Assembly: GCF_000498755.1 (NCBI RefSeq)
Contig: NZ_AXUS01000017.1
Location: 977 to 64,976, forward strand
DNA from: Clostridioides mangenotii TR
Lineage (GTDB): Bacteria > Bacillota > Clostridia > Peptostreptococcales > Peptostreptococcaceae
DNA: 64,000 nt
Reading direction: 5' to 3'
The stretch's first letter is position 1. Each line of letters begins with the position of its first letter. Under the pieces are notes generated by a model. The model did no database searches, was not told the DNA's origin, and saw only the letters and a program-made list of their open reading frames with translations. Of the stretch, positions 29,098 through 40,094 are shown in pieces. Both the position numbers and the translations under genes were made by a program.

Positions 29098-30303
29098 ATG
29101 GCAGTACAATTTGCAAAAAGAATGCAAGGATTAAAAGGATCAGAAATTCGTGAACTTTTGAAGCTTACTCAACAGCCTCAAATCATATCTTTCGCTGGCG
29201 GAATGCCTGCTCCAGAGATGTTCCCTGTAGAGGAAATGAAGAAAGTTTCAGTTGCAGTTCTAGAGGAAAATGGTAGGGCAGCAATGCAGTACACTACAAC
29301 TGAAGGATATGAACCTTTAAGGGAGAAAATTGCTCAAAGAATGAATGATAAAAATCAAACTAATGTGGACAAAGATGACATACTAATTACTAGTGGTTCA
29401 CAACAGGGACTTGATTTCGCAGGAAAGGTATTCATCGATGAAGGTGATGTAATACTATGTGAGAGCCCATCGTACATCGGAGCTATCAATGCTTTTAAAT
29501 CTTATCAACCTAATTTTATAGATGTCCCAACTGATGGTGGGGGAATGATTATGGAAGAATTAGATAAGATACTAGCTACAACTGATAGAGTCAAAATGGT
29601 TTATGTAATACCAGATTTCCAAAATCCTACAGGAAGAACTTGGTCTTTAGAAAGACGTAAAAAGTTTATGGAAATAATAAATAAATATGAAATACCTGTT
29701 TTAGAAGACAACCCATACGGAGAATTAAGATTTGAGGGAGAGTCATTACCTTCTCTTAAAGCTCTAGATACTAAAGGACTTGTAATATTTTTAGGAACTT
29801 TCTCTAAAATATTCTGTCCAGGATACAGATTAGGATGGACTTGTGCTTCTGAGGAAATACTTTCTAAGTTTAACTTTGCTAAGCAAGGTGCAGACTTACA
29901 GGCTTCTACTATATCACAGATGGAAGTATCTAAATTTATGGACATGTACAGCCTAGATAAGCATGTCGAAAGTATTAAGGAAGTTTATGTTAAGCGTAGA
30001 AATGTAATGCTAAAAACTATGCAAGATGAATTCCCTGAAGGCATTGAATTTACACATCCTGAGGGAGGATTATTTACTTGGGTTGAATTACCTAGTCATT
30101 TAAATGCAAGAGAAATACTTCCTAAATGTCTAGAAAAAAATGTTGCCTATGTTGCAGGAGGAGGATTCTTCCCAAATGGTGGCAGAGAAAATACTTTTAG
30201 ACTTAACTACTCTAATATGCCTGAAGATAAGATTAAACTAGGAATAAAAAGTATTGGAGAAGTACTTAGAGAAGCTGTGCAATTAGCAGGAGCTACAAAA
30301 TAA
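29098..30303 (+). CDS. Class I/II PLP-dependent aminotransferase
   Basis: A 401-residue fold-type I aminotransferase: FAGGMPAPEMFP near residue 35, SGSQQGLDFAGK, DFQNPTGRTWS, EDNPYGELRF and the PLP-lysine motif GTFSKIFCPGYRLGW (Lys about 244). The profile resembles the LysN/2-aminoadipate and aromatic aminotransferases; the substrate cannot be fixed from sequence. It is preceded by a GGGGGTG site and a small TTCTTC/GAAGAA hairpin at about 29062-29079. Confidence 0.9.
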   Translation: MAVQFAKRMQGLKGSEIRELLKLTQQPQIISFAGGMPAPEMFPVEEMKKVSVAVLEENGRAAMQYTTTEGYEPLREKIAQRMNDKNQTNVDKDDILITSGSQQGLDFAGKVFIDEGDVILCESPSYIGAINAFKSYQPNFIDVPTDGGGMIMEELDKILATTDRVKMVYVIPDFQNPTGRTWSLERRKKFMEIINKYEIPVLEDNPYGELRFEGESLPSLKALDTKGLVIFLGTFSKIFCPGYRLGWTCASEEILSKFNFAKQGADLQASTISQMEVSKFMDMYSLDKHVESIKEVYVKRRNVMLKTMQDEFPEGIEFTHPEGGLFTWVELPSHLNAREILPKCLEKNVAYVAGGGFFPNGGRENTFRLNYSNMPEDKIKLGIKSIGEVLREAVQLAGATK

Positions 30304-30315
30304 TAAGAGATTAAC

Positions 30316-30361
30316 AAAAAAGACATTATATGTGAATATATTAACATAAAATGTCTTTTTT
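30316..30361 (+). terminator. Aminotransferase terminator
   Basis: A 12-bp stem AAAAAAGACATT/AATGTCTTTTTT with a 22-base loop, right after the stop codon. The A/T ends allow it to work on both strands. Confidence 0.85.
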
Positions 30362-30422
30362 ACATTAAATAATTAAAGAAGGTTGTTTTTAGTAAATACT
30401 AAACAAATTATAAAATTATCAG

Positions 30423-30483
30423 ATTAAAAAGAAAAATGACTACATCCAAATATAAGTTGATGTTAGTCATTTTTCTTTTTAAT
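30423..30483. repeat. Long inverted repeat, 20-bp perfect arms
   Basis: ATTAAAAAGAAAAATGACTA (30423-30442) pairs perfectly with 30464-30483, loop 21 bases, with partial pairing inside. It could be a terminator or the scar of a small mobile palindrome; no gene adjoins it on either side. Confidence 0.8.
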
Positions 30484-30572
30484 AAGGATAACTGGACAAG
30501 GTAAATATGAGAAGGCAGGTTTAATTATAATGAAGTAAGGAGTTTGACATGAAACTTAACTGATAATACAAA

Positions 30573-30830
30573 GACATGATGGACCAGATAGACACGAAAC
30601 TAATGCAAAGATAATAGAGAGTTTCTATACAGCTAAAGAATTAAATAATGCATATGTAGTTAAAAACGGAATAGTAAAATATGATGATTTAATAGGTGCA
30701 CTAGTTGTTGGGTATTGGGTGCTAAGAATAATTCTCCAGTAGTTACTGTAGGTCAAAACTTGAGCAATGGACTAAAATCAGTTTTATTATCTAAATGTTT
30801 GCTATATAACAAAAGTAGGTGGAAATGAAA
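30573..30830 (+). pseudogene. Decayed cell-wall-binding (CWB2) repeat gene, fragment 1
   Basis: One frame gives GPDRHETNAKIIESFYTAKE and LNNAYVVKNG, and a shifted frame gives LGAKNNSPVVTVGQNLSNG and TKVGGNEN. This is the pattern of PF04122 cell-wall-binding domains, used by Cwp surface proteins. There is no start codon, and a frameshift near 30712 and stop codons break it. It is a remnant only. Confidence 0.8.
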
Positions 30831-30913
30831 ATTAAAGTGCTTTTGATTAGCTTATAGAGCTATTAGAGATGTAGTTTTAATTAACCACTTAAATTAAAAT
30901 ATACTCGGATACT

Positions 30914-30954
30914 AAAAAGATAGGACTTTCAAAATTGAGAGCCCTATCTTTTTT
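30914..30954. terminator. Bidirectional terminator beyond the LOG gene
   Basis: Stem AAAAAGATAGG/CCTATCTTTTT (30914-30924, 30943-30953) with extra partial pairing in the loop. It ends the minus-strand LOG transcript, whose stop codon is 11 bases away. Confidence 0.85.
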
Positions 30955-30964
30955 AAAAATTATT

Positions 30965-31525
30965 TTAATATGTCCTAACTAATGGAGCTTCGTAGCTTTC
31001 AATAAAGTCGCTGATTTCTTCAAATGAATCAGTAAAAAGTATTTTTTCTCTATCAGATTTAGATAAGAATCCTTCTGATACCATTAAATCGTACTGAGAA
31101 GCAAGTAAATCGTAATATCCATTTACATTAAATAGTATACAGGGATTAGAATGTTGTCCAAGTCTTCCCCAACAAATAACTTCTGTTATCTCTTCAAGAG
31201 TTCCAGGTCCTCCGGGAAGTGCTATATAACAATCAGATAATGAAATCATCTTAGCTTTCCTTTCATGCATTGTATCTACAGTATGTAGCTCAGTTAAACC
31301 TTGATGAGCGATTTCTCTATCTATAAGAAATTTAGGCATTACTCCAATGACAGGGCTTCCATTTTCTAAAACTTTATCTGCAATTAAGCCCATAAGCCCT
31401 ACATTACCCCCTCCGTAAACTAGAGTATTATCATTATTAGAAATCCAGTTGGCCAACTCAATAGCATTATCAGTATATATGTTATTATTTCCTGCATTCG
31501 CGCCACAATAAACAGCTATATTCAT
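30965..31525 (-). CDS. LOG family protein (nucleotide 5'-monophosphate phosphoribohydrolase-like)
   Basis: A 186-residue Rossmann-fold protein with the family motifs AVYCGANAG at the N terminus, VYGGGNVGLMGLIAD, and the catalytic PGGPGTLEEI (about residues 100-109). LOG enzymes release the base from nucleoside monophosphates (cytokinin-type); the bacterial role is often unclear, and old annotations call them lysine decarboxylases. ATG 31525 is preferred over 31534 because the AAAGGA site directly abuts the latter. It is the only intact gene in a 2.2-kb decayed zone and runs against its neighbours. Confidence 0.88.
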   Translation of the reverse strand: MNIAVYCGANAGNNNIYTDNAIELANWISNNDNTLVYGGGNVGLMGLIADKVLENGSPVIGVMPKFLIDREIAHQGLTELHTVDTMHERKAKMISLSDCYIALPGGPGTLEEITEVICWGRLGQHSNPCILFNVNGYYDLLASQYDLMVSEGFLSKSDREKILFTDSFEEISDFIESYEAPLVRTY

Positions 31526-31673
31526 ATTTATCATTCCTTTCTGATTGCAGTTTGATATAGAGTAACATATTTTCTGTTGAAAAACAATGTTAAATGAATA
31601 GTGTAGGCACTATTAGAATATTATAAAAAACACCTTTCTTTTATTCTCAATATAATAAAATATTAATGTTGAT

Positions 31674-31805
31674 TTGTTCACCTGTAATAACAGTTGGAAG
31701 TAATTTCAGTGATGGTCAAAAGAAAGCCCTTTCGAATAAGAATTTGCCAAAGTAACTAAAATCGGAGGAAATGGTAATGAAAAAGCCTTTGTAGAACTTT
31801 TTTGA
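31674..31805 (+). pseudogene. Decayed cell-wall-binding (CWB2) repeat gene, fragment 2
   Basis: Frames give SPVITVGSNFSDGQKKALSN and, after a frameshift near 31750, VTKIGGNGNEKAFVELF and a stop. It corresponds to the same part of a CWB2 repeat as fragment 1, so at least two repeats once stood here. There is no start or full domain. Confidence 0.78.
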
Positions 31806-32140
31806 GACATTACTTTATTAAATAAAAGATGTCATCCTGTGGTAAATCTTATACTTTAGTTATTGGAATCTATCTTATTTATATTAAAGACCCTTATATT
31901 AGAATAAAAGATTATTATTTTTGGAAAGGTCTTAAAATCGCACTTTACTACAAAAAAGCAGCATTTCACAACATTTATAGTAAAACTTTATGAAACTTAT
32001 GATATTATTTTAGACAACGATTCGGAAGAATATAGATATATTAAAATATAAGTTTAAGTTAGGGAACTCTACAAATTATGGGGATAAAAGGTAGAGAATA
32101 CCAGGGGAATTTTAGATACGGGTTGTAAATATAAGTAAGA
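31806..32140. other. Decayed AT-rich stretch without a supported gene
   Basis: Only short open stretches are seen, for example one ending LYETYDIILDNDSEEYRYIK at about 31987-32051, which reads like the C-terminal tail of a lost gene of unknown family. No start, ribosome binding site or motif supports a live gene. Confidence 0.4.
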
Positions 32141-32142
32141 TT

Positions 32143-32210
32143 AAAAAAAGGAAATAAATGTGATTTGCTATATATATCAATATAACAAGTCACATTTATT
32201 TCCTTTTTAT
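32143..32210. terminator. Strong symmetrical hairpin, likely bidirectional terminator
   Basis: A 19-bp stem (32145-32163 with 32190-32208) starts with an A-run and ends with a T-run around a 26-base loop. It isolates the decayed zone from the rpoB promoter region. Confidence 0.8.
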
Positions 32211-32548
32211 TTATATAAACGCTATATATAATGAAGGAAAAATTAAAAATATATGGGATATTATTTTATTAAAACATTGATATCATGCGTGTGTACAATG
32301 TAGAAAAAGGTAAAATTAGCTAAGAATTTGAAAGATATATATGTTTTGAAAAAAATAGGGTTTAAATTCGTAAAAGTGTAAATAATACTTATTATACGTG
32401 TAAAATACTGTAAAAATAGAATTTAAGGACATACTTTACAAAGAAAATAAAATATTTATTGAAAAGTACTTGACAATATGATAAAATTATTAGATGTGTT
32501 AGAATGAACTTTTGTTTTATTTTTAATTATATGAGAGGTGAAAAGTGA
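32209..32548 (+). promoter_or_regulatory. rpoB: rpoB upstream region
   Basis: AT-rich, 340 bases, no gene. A TTGACA lies at 32470-32475, but the -10 options are weak (TAGATG at 32491 with a 15-base spacer; TAGAAT at 32500 is too far). A GAGAGGTG ribosome binding site precedes the rpoB ATG. The rplJ-rplL genes that usually lead into rpoB are absent. Confidence 0.5.
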
Positions 32549-35500
32549 ATGCCACATCCTGTCACAATAGGTAAAAGAACGCGAATGAGCTTTTCCAAAA
32601 TTAAGGAAATAGCTGATGTGCCAAATCTTATAGAGATTCAAGTGGATTCCTATAAGTGGTTTTTAAAAGAAGGTCTAAAAGAAGTATTTGAAGATATATC
32701 ACCAATAGAAGATTACACTGGAAATCTTATATTGGAATTTGTTGACTACTCTTTAGACGAAAAACCTAAGTACGATATAGAAGAATGTAAAGAGAGAGAT
32801 GCTACATATTGTGCGCCTCTAAAGGTTAAGGTAAGACTTATTAATAAGGAAACCGGAGAAATAAAAGAACAAGAAGTCTTTATGGGAGATTTCCCTCTTA
32901 TGACTAACAAAGGTACTTTCATAATAAATGGTGCTGAGAGGGTTATAGTAAGTCAATTGGTTAGATCTCCAGGAGTATATTATGCAGACGAGAGAGATAA
33001 AAACGGTAAGAGACTTATATCTTCTACTGTAATTCCAAATAGAGGTGCGTGGTTAGAGTATGAAACTGACTCTAACGATGTAATATCTGTAAGGGTTGAT
33101 AGAACAAGAAAACAACCAGTGACAGTATTACTTAGAGCTCTAGGAATAGGTTCGGACTCTGAGATAATAGATCTATTAGGTGAAGACGAGAGACTTATCG
33201 CTACTCTTGAGAAAGATAGTACAAGTACTGTTGAAGAAGGGTTAGTTGAAATCTACAAAAAATTAAGACCAGGAGAGCCACCAACTGTTGAAAGTGCATC
33301 TTCACTACTTAAATCATTATTCTTTGATCCAAAGAGATACGATTTAGCAAAAGTAGGTAGGTATAAATTCAACAAGAAGTTATCTCTATGCTACAGAATT
33401 ATGAACAGAATATCGGCTGAAGATGTTATACATCCAGAAACAGGTGAAGTATACGTTAAAGCTGGAGAAAAGATCCCTTATGAGGTTGCCAAAGACATAC
33501 AAAATTCAGGTATTAACGTGGTGACTATTTTACTTGATGGGGATAAAAATGTTAAGGTCACTGGTAACAATTTCGTAGATATCAAATCGCATATTAAATT
33601 TGACATAGATGAATTAAATATCAAAGAGAAGGTACATTATCCAACTCTTAAAGAAATATTAGACAGCTATACAGATGAAGAAGAAATAAAAGAAGCTTTA
33701 AAACTAAGATCAAAAGAATTAGTTCCTAAACACATACTGTTAGACGATATAATAGCTTCAATAGATTACGAATTCAACTTATTCTACGATGTAGGTAATA
33801 TAGATGATATAGACCACCTAGGTAACAGAAGAATAAGATCTGTAGGCGAATTGTTACAAAATCAAGTTAGAATTGGTTTTTCAAGAATGGAAAGAGTTAT
33901 AAAAGAGAGAATGACTGTACAGGATATGGAAGCTATAACGCCACAAGCGTTAGTTAACATAAGACCTGTATCAGCTGCAATAAAAGAGTTCTTTGGTAGT
34001 TCTCAGTTATCTCAGTTCATGGATCAAACAAATCCACTGTCTGAGCTTACTCATAAGAGAAGATTGTCAGCCCTAGGGCCTGGTGGTCTATCAAGAGAGA
34101 GAGCTGGGTTTGAGGTGCGTGATGTTCACCACTCTCATTACGGAAGAATGTGTCCTATAGAGACTCCAGAGGGGCCAAATATAGGGCTTATAAACTCACT
34201 TGGTACTTACGCTAAAATCAATGAATTTGGTTTTATCGAGTCACCATACAGAAAATATGATAAAGAGGCAAAGACAGTTACTCATGAAATACACTACTTA
34301 ACTGCGGATGAAGAAGATTTATTCGTTAGAGCCCAAGCAAATGAGACTCTAACTGACGATAATCAATTTGTAAACAGTAGAGTCGTTTGTAGAACTATAA
34401 ATGGTGCTGTTGAACTTGTGTCTGAAGATAAAGTTGATTATATGGATATATCTCCTAAGCAAGTTGTATCAGTTGCGACTGCAATGATACCTTTCTTAGA
34501 AAACGATGACGCCAACCGTGCCCTTATGGGATCAAACATGCAGCGTCAAGCAGTGCCGCTAGTTAGAAGAGAGGCACCGATCATTGGTACTGGTATAGAG
34601 TACAGAGCAGCTAAAGACTCAGGAGCCGTTGTTGTTGCTAAAAACCCTGGTGTAGCTGAGAGAGTAACAGCTGATGAGATAGTTATAAAGAGAGAAGATG
34701 GAAACAGAGATAGATACAATCTTCTTAAATTTAAACGTTCAAACTCTGGTACTTGTGTAAATCAAACTCCTATTGTAGACAAGGGGGAACAAATTCTAGC
34801 AGGAGATGTTATAGCTGATGGACCAGCGACAGATCTTGGAGAAGTTGCTCTTGGAAGAAACTGCTTTATAGCGTTTATGACATGGGAAGGTTACAACTAC
34901 GAGGATGCCATATTAATAAATGAAAGATTAGTTAAAGAAGATAGATTGTCTACAATTCATATAGAAGAATATGAGTGTGAGGCTAGAGATACAAAACTAG
35001 GGCCTGAAGAGATCACTAGAGATATACCAAATGTAGGGGACAGTGCAATTAAGAACCTAGATGAAAGAGGAATAATCAGAATAGGTGCTGAAGTTGATTC
35101 AGGAGATATACTAGTTGGTAAAGTTACTCCAAAAGGAGAGACTGAGCTTACTGCCGAAGAAAGACTTTTAAGAGCTATATTCGGTGAGAAGGCAAGAGAA
35201 GTTAGAGATACATCTTTAACTGTTCCTCATGGTGAGTCAGGAATAATAGTAGATATTAAACTATTCACTAGAGAAAATGGAGACGATCTATCTCCAGGAG
35301 TAAATGAACTTGTTAGATGTTATATAGCTAAGAAGAGAAAGATAAAAGTAGGAGACAAGATGGCTGGTCGTCATGGTAATAAAGGGGTTATCTCTAGAGT
35401 ATTACCTGAAGAAGATATGCCATTTATGGAGGATGGAACTCCTATGGATATAGTTCTTAATCCACAAGGTATACCATCACGTATGAATATCGGTCAGGTT

Positions 35501-36283
35501 CTTGAGATGCACTTAGGTCTTGCAGCTAAGAAACTAGGTTGGTATGTTGCTACATCAGTATTTGATGGAGCTAATGAGTTTGATATCATGGATGCTCTTG
35601 AAGATGCAGGATATCCAAGAAACGGCAAACTTGATCTATATGATGGTAGAACAGGTAGTCCGTTTGACAACAAGATAACTGTAGGTTATATGTACATGCT
35701 TAAACTTCACCATTTGGTTGATGATAAGCTACACGCAAGAAGTACAGGACCTTACTCTCTAGTAACTCAACAACCTCTTGGTGGTAAAGCACAATTCGGT
35801 GGACAGAGATTCGGAGAGATGGAGGTTTGGGCGCTTGAGGCTTATGGAGCTGCTCACATACTTCAAGAAATACTTACTGTTAAGTCTGATGATGTCTCAG
35901 GACGTGTTAGAACTTATGAAGCAATAGTGAAAGGTGAAAATATTCCAGAGCCAGGAATACCTGAATCATTCAAGGTTCTAATAAAAGAGCTTCAAAGTTT
36001 ATGCTTAGATGTAAAAGTATTAACTGATGAAGATCAAGAAATAGAAGTTAAAGAGTCGTTAGATGAAGATGATATTAATATAGAAGAGTTTGAGTTAGAC
36101 ATGATAGATAATATGGGAGAGATAGAAGAATCGCATATAATTGAGGATGTTGATGGAGAACCAGAAGACGAAACTGAAGAAGAGCCTGAAGAAATAATTG
36201 AAGAAGAAGAATTAAAAGGCTTTGTTGAAGAAGATGATTATGATAAGGTCATAGATTATGACAATGAGGACTTTGATGTATAA
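32549..36283 (+). CDS. rpoB: RNA polymerase beta subunit
   Basis: The 1244-residue subunit holds much of the catalytic cleft. Landmarks are the rifampicin pocket ([21 protein letters not shown], about residues 490-510, of wild-type form), [20 protein letters not shown] and the C-terminal clamp with [15 protein letters not shown]. After the conserved end (about residue 1170) it bears a strongly acidic tail of about 75 residues rich in Glu and Asp. Mutations known to give rifampicin resistance are not seen. Confidence 0.97.
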   Translation: MPHPVTIGKRTRMSFSKIKEIADVPNLIEIQVDSYKWFLKEGLKEVFEDISPIEDYTGNLILEFVDYSLDEKPKYDIEECKERDATYCAPLKVKVRLINKETGEIKEQEVFMGDFPLMTNKGTFIINGAERVIVSQLVRSPGVYYADERDKNGKRLISSTVIPNRGAWLEYETDSNDVISVRVDRTRKQPVTVLLRALGIGSDSEIIDLLGEDERLIATLEKDSTSTVEEGLVEIYKKLRPGEPPTVESASSLLKSLFFDPKRYDLAKVGRYKFNKKLSLCYRIMNRISAEDVIHPETGEVYVKAGEKIPYEVAKDIQNSGINVVTILLDGDKNVKVTGNNFVDIKSHIKFDIDELNIKEKVHYPTLKEILDSYTDEEEIKEALKLRSKELVPKHILLDDIIASIDYEFNLFYDVGNIDDIDHLGNRRIRSVGELLQNQVRIGFSRMERVIKERMTVQDMEAITPQALVNIRPVSAAIKEFFGSSQLSQFMDQTNPLSELTHKRRLSALGPGGLSRERAGFEVRDVHHSHYGRMCPIETPEGPNIGLINSLGTYAKINEFGFIESPYRKYDKEAKTVTHEIHYLTADEEDLFVRAQANETLTDDNQFVNSRVVCRTINGAVELVSEDKVDYMDISPKQVVSVATAMIPFLENDDANRALMGSNMQRQAVPLVRREAPIIGTGIEYRAAKDSGAVVVAKNPGVAERVTADEIVIKREDGNRDRYNLLKFKRSNSGTCVNQTPIVDKGEQILAGDVIADGPATDLGEVALGRNCFIAFMTWEGYNYEDAILINERLVKEDRLSTIHIEEYECEARDTKLGPEEITRDIPNVGDSAIKNLDERGIIRIGAEVDSGDILVGKVTPKGETELTAEERLLRAIFGEKAREVRDTSLTVPHGESGIIVDIKLFTRENGDDLSPGVNELVRCYIAKKRKIKVGDKMAGRHGNKGVISRVLPEEDMPFMEDGTPMDIVLNPQGIPSRMNIGQVLEMHLGLAAKKLGWYVATSVFDGANEFDIMDALEDAGYPRNGKLDLYDGRTGSPFDNKITVGYMYMLKLHHLVDDKLHARSTGPYSLVTQQPLGGKAQFGGQRFGEMEVWALEAYGAAHILQEILTVKSDDVSGRVRTYEAIVKGENIPEPGIPESFKVLIKELQSLCLDVKVLTDEDQEIEVKESLDEDDINIEEFELDMIDNMGEIEESHIIEDVDGEPEDETEEEPEEIIEEEELKGFVEEDDYDKVIDYDNEDFDV

Positions 36284-36288
36284 TTTTT

Positions 36289-36335
36289 TATAGCACATAG
36301 GAAATTGTGCTTTTGTAAGTGCAATTTCCGCTATA
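36289..36335 (+). other. Hairpin in the rpoB-rpoC spacer
   Basis: Outer stem TATAGC (36289-36294)/GCTATA (36330-36335) and inner stem GGAAATTG (36300-36307)/CAATTTCC (36322-36329). No T-run follows, so it is more likely an RNA processing or stability element than a terminator. Confidence 0.6.
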
Positions 36336-36373
36336 CATGCTTCGAAAAAATCAAATAGAAGGGAGAGAACTCC

Positions 36374-39300
36374 TTGTTTGAATTAAACAATTTTGAGTCG
36401 ATAAAAATAGCTTTAGCTTCTCCGGAGAAAATAAGACAATGGTCTAGAGGAGAAGTAAAAAAACCAGAAACTATAAACTACCGTACTTTAAAACCAGAAA
36501 AAGATGGTCTATTCTGTGAAAGAATATTTGGCCCTCAAAAAGACTGGGAGTGCCACTGTGGTAAATACAGAAGAGTAAGATACAAAGGTGTGGTTTGTGA
36601 TAGATGTGGTGTTGAAGTAACCAAATCTAAAGTAAGAAGAGAGAGAATGGGACATATAGAGCTAGCTGCTCCAATGTCACATATATGGTATTTTAAAGGT
36701 ATACCAAGTAGAATGGGACTTTTACTTGATATGTCTCCTAGGTTCCTAGAAAAAATTCTTTATTTTGCATCGTATGTAGTTGTAAATCCAGGAGAAACTG
36801 GGCTTAATGCAAAACAGTTACTAACTGAAAAAGAATACAGAGATGCTCTAGAAAAGTACGGTAACACATTTGAAGTTGGAATGGGTGCTGAGGCTGTAAA
36901 ATCATTACTAAAGGCTATTGATCTAGATCAACAGAGTAAAGATTTAAGAGCAGATCTTAAAGATAGTACAGGACAAAAAAGAATCAGAACTATAAGAAGA
37001 CTGGAAGTTGTAGAGGCGTTTAAAAAATCTGGAAATAAGCCAGAGTGGATGATACTTGATGCAATTCCTGTAATACCACCAGATTTAAGACCTATGGTTC
37101 AACTTGATGGTGGAAGATTTGCGACTTCGGATCTAAATGACTTGTATAGAAGAGTTATAAATAGAAATAATAGATTGAAGAGATTACTAGAACTTGGAGC
37201 CCCTGACATCATCGTAAGAAATGAAAAGAGAATGCTTCAAGAGGCAGTAGATGCTCTTATAGACAATGGTAGAAGAGGTAGACCAGTAACTGGACCTGGT
37301 AATAGACCACTTAAGTCTTTATCAGATATGCTTAAAGGTAAGCAAGGACGTTTCCGTCAAAACTTACTTGGTAAGCGTGTTGACTACTCAGGACGTTCAG
37401 TTATCGTTGTTGGACCAGAGCTTAAATTCTACCAATGTGGTCTTCCTAAGAAAATGGCACTAGAACTATTTAAGCCGTTTGTAATGGATAAATTAGTTAA
37501 AGAAGGTCATGCGCACAACATTAAGAGTGCAAAATCAATAGTAGAAAAAGTTAAGCCTGAAGTTTGGGACGTATTAGAAGACGTAATCAAGAGTCATCCG
37601 GTACTTCTAAACCGTGCGCCGACACTACACAGACTAGGTATCCAAGCATTTGAGCCTATTCTAGTTGAAGGTAAAGCTATAAAACTACATCCACTTGTAT
37701 GTACGGCTTACAATGCTGACTTCGACGGCGACCAAATGGCCGTTCACGTTCCGTTATCAGTGGAGGCACAAGCAGAGGCTAGATTCTTAATGCTTTCTGT
37801 AAACAATATACTTGCTCCTAAAGACGGTACACCTATAACTACTCCATCTCAGGATATGGTTCTTGGAAGTTACTATTTAACAATAGAAGCTCAAGACGGT
37901 GTAAGAGGAACCGGTATGGTATTTAAAGACTTCAATGAGTTGTTACTTGCGTACTTCAATAAAGCTGCAGATCTTCACGCTCTTGTTAAGATGAGAAAAG
38001 TTTATGAAGATGGAACAAGTTGCATTATCGAAAGTACTGTAGGTAGATTTATATTCAATGAAGGCGTACCTCAAGACTTAGGATTTGTTGATAGAGAAAA
38101 AGACCCTAATGGGCTTGAAGTTGATTTCCTAGTTGACAAGAAATCTCTAGGTAAAATAATAAATAAATGCTTTATAAAACATGGAAATACTGTAACTGCT
38201 GAACTTCTAGACTACATTAAAGCTCTAGGATTTAAGTATTCTACAATAGCAGGTATAACAGTTGCCGTATCTGATATGGATGTTCCGAAAGAAAAGGAAA
38301 TCTATATACAAGAAGCAGAAAAGAAAGTTGATAAATATGAAAAGGCATTCAGAAGAGGTCTTATATCTGATGAAGAGAGATATGAAAGAGTTATAGAGAC
38401 TTGGACAGAAACTACTGAAAAGGTAACTGACGCTCTAATGGATGGACTTAGCAGATTGAATAACTTATATATAATGGCGCATTCAGGAGCCAGAGGGTCT
38501 AAAAACCAGATAAGACAGCTTGCAGGTATGCGTGGACTTATGGCCAATGCTTCAGGTAAGACTATGGAGATCCCAGTTAAATCAAACTTCCGTGAAGGTT
38601 TATCAGTACTTGAGTACTTTACATCTTCTCACGGTGCCAGAAAAGGACTTTCTGATACAGCGCTTCGTACTGCTGAGTCTGGATACTTAACAAGAAGACT
38701 TGTTGATGTCAGCCAGGACGTTATAGTTAGAGAAATCGAATGTGGTACAACAGATACTACAGAGATACTAGCTATTAAAGATGGAAACGAAGTTATAGAA
38801 GAACTTTACGATAGAATAGTAGGAAGATATGTAGTTGATGCTATAGTTCATCCGGAAACTGATGAAGTTATAGTAGAAGCCGATACTAGAATAACAGAAG
38901 ATGAAGCTGACAAAATAATTGACGCTGGAATCGAATTGGTACACATCAGAACAGTTCTTAACTGTAGAACTAACCATGGGGTTTGTTCTAAGTGTTACGG
39001 TAAAAACTTGGCTACTGGTAAAGAAGTTCACATTGGTGAAGCGGTTGGAATCATAGCTGCCCAATCAATTGGTGAGCCAGGTACACAGCTTACAATGCGT
39101 ACATTCCATACTGGTGGGGTTGCCGGTGGAGATATAACTCAAGGTCTTCCAAGGGTTGAAGAGTTATTTGAAGCCAGAAAACCAAAGAGTCTCGCTGTAA
39201 TAACTGAAATTGCAGGTAGAGTAGAAATAAACGACTCCGACAAGAAAAAAGAAGTAACAATAATACCTAGTGAAGGTGAAAAAGAAGTATATGCAATTCC

Positions 39301-39859
39301 TTATGGTACGAGACTTAGAGTTAAACACGGTCAAATGCTTAAAGCAGGAGAGCCGTTGATTCAAGGTTCGATTAACCCTCACGATATAGTAAGAGTTAAC
39401 GGAATCATAGGAGTTCAAGAATATATAGTTAAAGAAGTGCAGAGAGTTTATAGACTTCAAGGTGTTGATATAAACGATAAGCATATAGAAGTAATAGTTA
39501 GACAGATGTTATCAAAAGTTAAAGTTGAAGATCCTGGAGATACAGATTTACTTCCAGGAGGATATGAAGATGTATTGGTATTCAATAAGTGCAATGAAGA
39601 AGCTGAAGCTAAGGGTTTAAGACCTGCTAATGCTGCAAGAGTACTTCTTGGAATAACAAAAGCATCACTTGCTACGGATTCATTCTTATCAGCGGCATCA
39701 TTCCAAGAGACAACTAGAGTATTAACAGAAGCTGCTATAAAGGGTAAAGAAGATAACTTAATCGGACTTAAAGAGAATGTTATATTAGGAAAACTTATAC
39801 CAGCTGGAACAGGTATGAAGAAATACAAAAATATAGCAGTAGAAAAGGTAGAAGCCTAA
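36374..39859 (+). CDS. rpoC: RNA polymerase beta' subunit
   Basis: The 1161-residue subunit carries the active-site motif [12 protein letters not shown] (about residue 450), whose three Asp bind catalytic Mg. It also has the N-terminal zinc ribbon [20 protein letters not shown] and the second zinc cluster ([13 protein letters not shown]) before the trigger-loop region ([16 protein letters not shown]). It starts with TTG ([12 protein letters not shown]), placed by GGGAGAG upstream. Complete at both ends. Confidence 0.97.
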   Translation: MFELNNFESIKIALASPEKIRQWSRGEVKKPETINYRTLKPEKDGLFCERIFGPQKDWECHCGKYRRVRYKGVVCDRCGVEVTKSKVRRERMGHIELAAPMSHIWYFKGIPSRMGLLLDMSPRFLEKILYFASYVVVNPGETGLNAKQLLTEKEYRDALEKYGNTFEVGMGAEAVKSLLKAIDLDQQSKDLRADLKDSTGQKRIRTIRRLEVVEAFKKSGNKPEWMILDAIPVIPPDLRPMVQLDGGRFATSDLNDLYRRVINRNNRLKRLLELGAPDIIVRNEKRMLQEAVDALIDNGRRGRPVTGPGNRPLKSLSDMLKGKQGRFRQNLLGKRVDYSGRSVIVVGPELKFYQCGLPKKMALELFKPFVMDKLVKEGHAHNIKSAKSIVEKVKPEVWDVLEDVIKSHPVLLNRAPTLHRLGIQAFEPILVEGKAIKLHPLVCTAYNADFDGDQMAVHVPLSVEAQAEARFLMLSVNNILAPKDGTPITTPSQDMVLGSYYLTIEAQDGVRGTGMVFKDFNELLLAYFNKAADLHALVKMRKVYEDGTSCIIESTVGRFIFNEGVPQDLGFVDREKDPNGLEVDFLVDKKSLGKIINKCFIKHGNTVTAELLDYIKALGFKYSTIAGITVAVSDMDVPKEKEIYIQEAEKKVDKYEKAFRRGLISDEERYERVIETWTETTEKVTDALMDGLSRLNNLYIMAHSGARGSKNQIRQLAGMRGLMANASGKTMEIPVKSNFREGLSVLEYFTSSHGARKGLSDTALRTAESGYLTRRLVDVSQDVIVREIECGTTDTTEILAIKDGNEVIEELYDRIVGRYVVDAIVHPETDEVIVEADTRITEDEADKIIDAGIELVHIRTVLNCRTNHGVCSKCYGKNLATGKEVHIGEAVGIIAAQSIGEPGTQLTMRTFHTGGVAGGDITQGLPRVEELFEARKPKSLAVITEIAGRVEINDSDKKKEVTIIPSEGEKEVYAIPYGTRLRVKHGQMLKAGEPLIQGSINPHDIVRVNGIIGVQEYIVKEVQRVYRLQGVDINDKHIEVIVRQMLSKVKVEDPGDTDLLPGGYEDVLVFNKCNEEAEAKGLRPANAARVLLGITKASLATDSFLSAASFQETTRVLTEAAIKGKEDNLIGLKENVILGKLIPAGTGMKKYKNIAVEKVEA

Positions 39860-39882
39860 GAAAAGCCTGTTTAAAAGAAATC

Positions 39883-39911
39883 TTGACAATCATTTATCCT
39901 GATGATAAAAT
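39883..39911 (+). promoter_or_regulatory. str operon promoter
   Basis: TTGACA (39883-39888) and TAAAAT (39906-39911) with a 17-base spacer, just after rpoC. A 183-base leader follows. Confidence 0.88.
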
Positions 39912-40094
39912 GTTTAAGTGTGTAATTAAGAGTACACTAAGGATCCTACGGGGTTCTTAGTGGCTTTTAAATGCTACAATATTATTTAAAGCTAAAAGCA
40001 TCAAACTATGTTAGACTCAGTAAATGTGTCTAAGCTTTGAACCGGTTGGCGATCTGTTATTAGATCGAAAATTAAAAGAAGGAGGTGCAGATTA
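39912..40094 (+). promoter_or_regulatory. Structured leader of the rpsL operon
   Basis: Several stems can form. CACTAAGGATCC/GGGTTCTTAGTG at 39935-39962 closes a TACG (UNCG-type) tetraloop. TTAGAC/GTCTAA lies near 40011-40033 and CGATCT/AGATCG near 40049-40068. No T-run follows the first stem. It could be a binding site for a ribosomal protein or a processing signal; I do not recognise a described motif. Confidence 0.55.

Noticed and set aside
34000-34120. Rifampicin-resistance changes in RpoB
   Set aside because: The pocket sequence is of wild-type form at the usual resistance positions.
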